Of a stretch of DNA of 42,577 bases, positions 42,495 through 42,577 are shown in pieces. Positions within the stretch are counted from its first letter, which is position 1; each line of letters begins with the position of its first letter. Where the stretch lies: assembly GCA_023473795.1 (NCBI GenBank), contig JAMCYS010000064.1:1-42577 (forward strand), in the 5' to 3' direction. This DNA is from Chloroflexota bacterium (GTDB lineage Bacteria; Chloroflexota; UBA6077; FW602-bin22; JAMCYS01). The notes under the pieces are model-generated. The model was not told the DNA's origin. It saw nothing but the letters and a program-made list of their open reading frames with translations, and made no database searches. A program made the position numbers and the translations under genes.

Positions 42495-42577
42495 GGGTCA
42501 CCTCTCAGTCACTTCGCCAGACCGGCCCTTAGCAGGCGAAACGGAGTGCACAGGCTCCGTGACGCGTTGAGAAGGCT

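Overview
The window is high-GC bacterial DNA. An A/P/T-rich linker behind the Tat/lipobox signal of a solute-binding protein, the mix of UroD-like, Gfo/Idh/MocA and ceramidase-like catabolic genes, and GTAG-type REP hairpins suggest a Chloroflexota-like (metagenomic) organism. That placement is inference; no rRNA or tRNA gene was found to test it.

Region 1 (1-20189, + strand) is one large catabolic neighbourhood. A broken phosphodiesterase at the left edge and an OsmC-like remnant are followed by a GntR/FCD regulator, a peptide-type solute-binding protein with two permeases (no ATPase genes), a second phosphodiesterase, a UroD-like protein, a Gfo/Idh/MocA oxidoreductase, a TIM-barrel isomerase, a class III aminotransferase, a neutral-ceramidase-like hydrolase, E1alpha/E1beta/E2 of a 2-oxoacid dehydrogenase (no E3), an M20 peptidase, an MBL hydrolase and an ornithine-cyclodeaminase-like enzyme. 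Overlaps and short gaps indicate operons. A 12-base motif shared, in opposite orientations, by the regulator leader and the transporter leader is a candidate operator. The substrate is unknown; the gene set fits uptake and breakdown of an amine- or amide-containing ester or phosphodiester.

Region 2 (20385-27308, +) is a type I restriction-modification operon: hsdR, a DUF932-like gene, hsdM and hsdS. The DUF932-like gene is embedded and translationally coupled. An exact 681-bp tandem duplication over the hsdM/hsdS junction creates an extra half-size HsdS ahead of the complete one.

Region 3 (27454-32489) holds clpC (-) with a consensus promoter, a DUF1080/LamG-like gene (+), and a ribosomal-type block rplS-rnhB-yraN (-).

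Region 4 (32920-34546, +) has a DsbA-like lipoprotein whose first active-site cysteine position is an in-frame TGA (U-x-x-C, candidate selenoprotein), then a REP-associated tyrosine transposase flanked by inverted GTAG hairpins.

Region 5 (34629-39845, -) is a TetR-controlled ABC-2 exporter operon (tetR, HlyD-like adaptor, permease, two ATPases of which one lacks the H-loop His).

Region 6 (40005-42494, -) carries a small unknown gene, a DtxR-family regulator split by a one-base frameshift, a DsbD/NicO-like membrane protein, and a frame-broken zinc-ribbon protein.

The strongest candidates for something undescribed are the UxxC DsbA-like protein, the DUF932-containing restriction operon with its duplicated half-HsdS, and the region 1 pathway.
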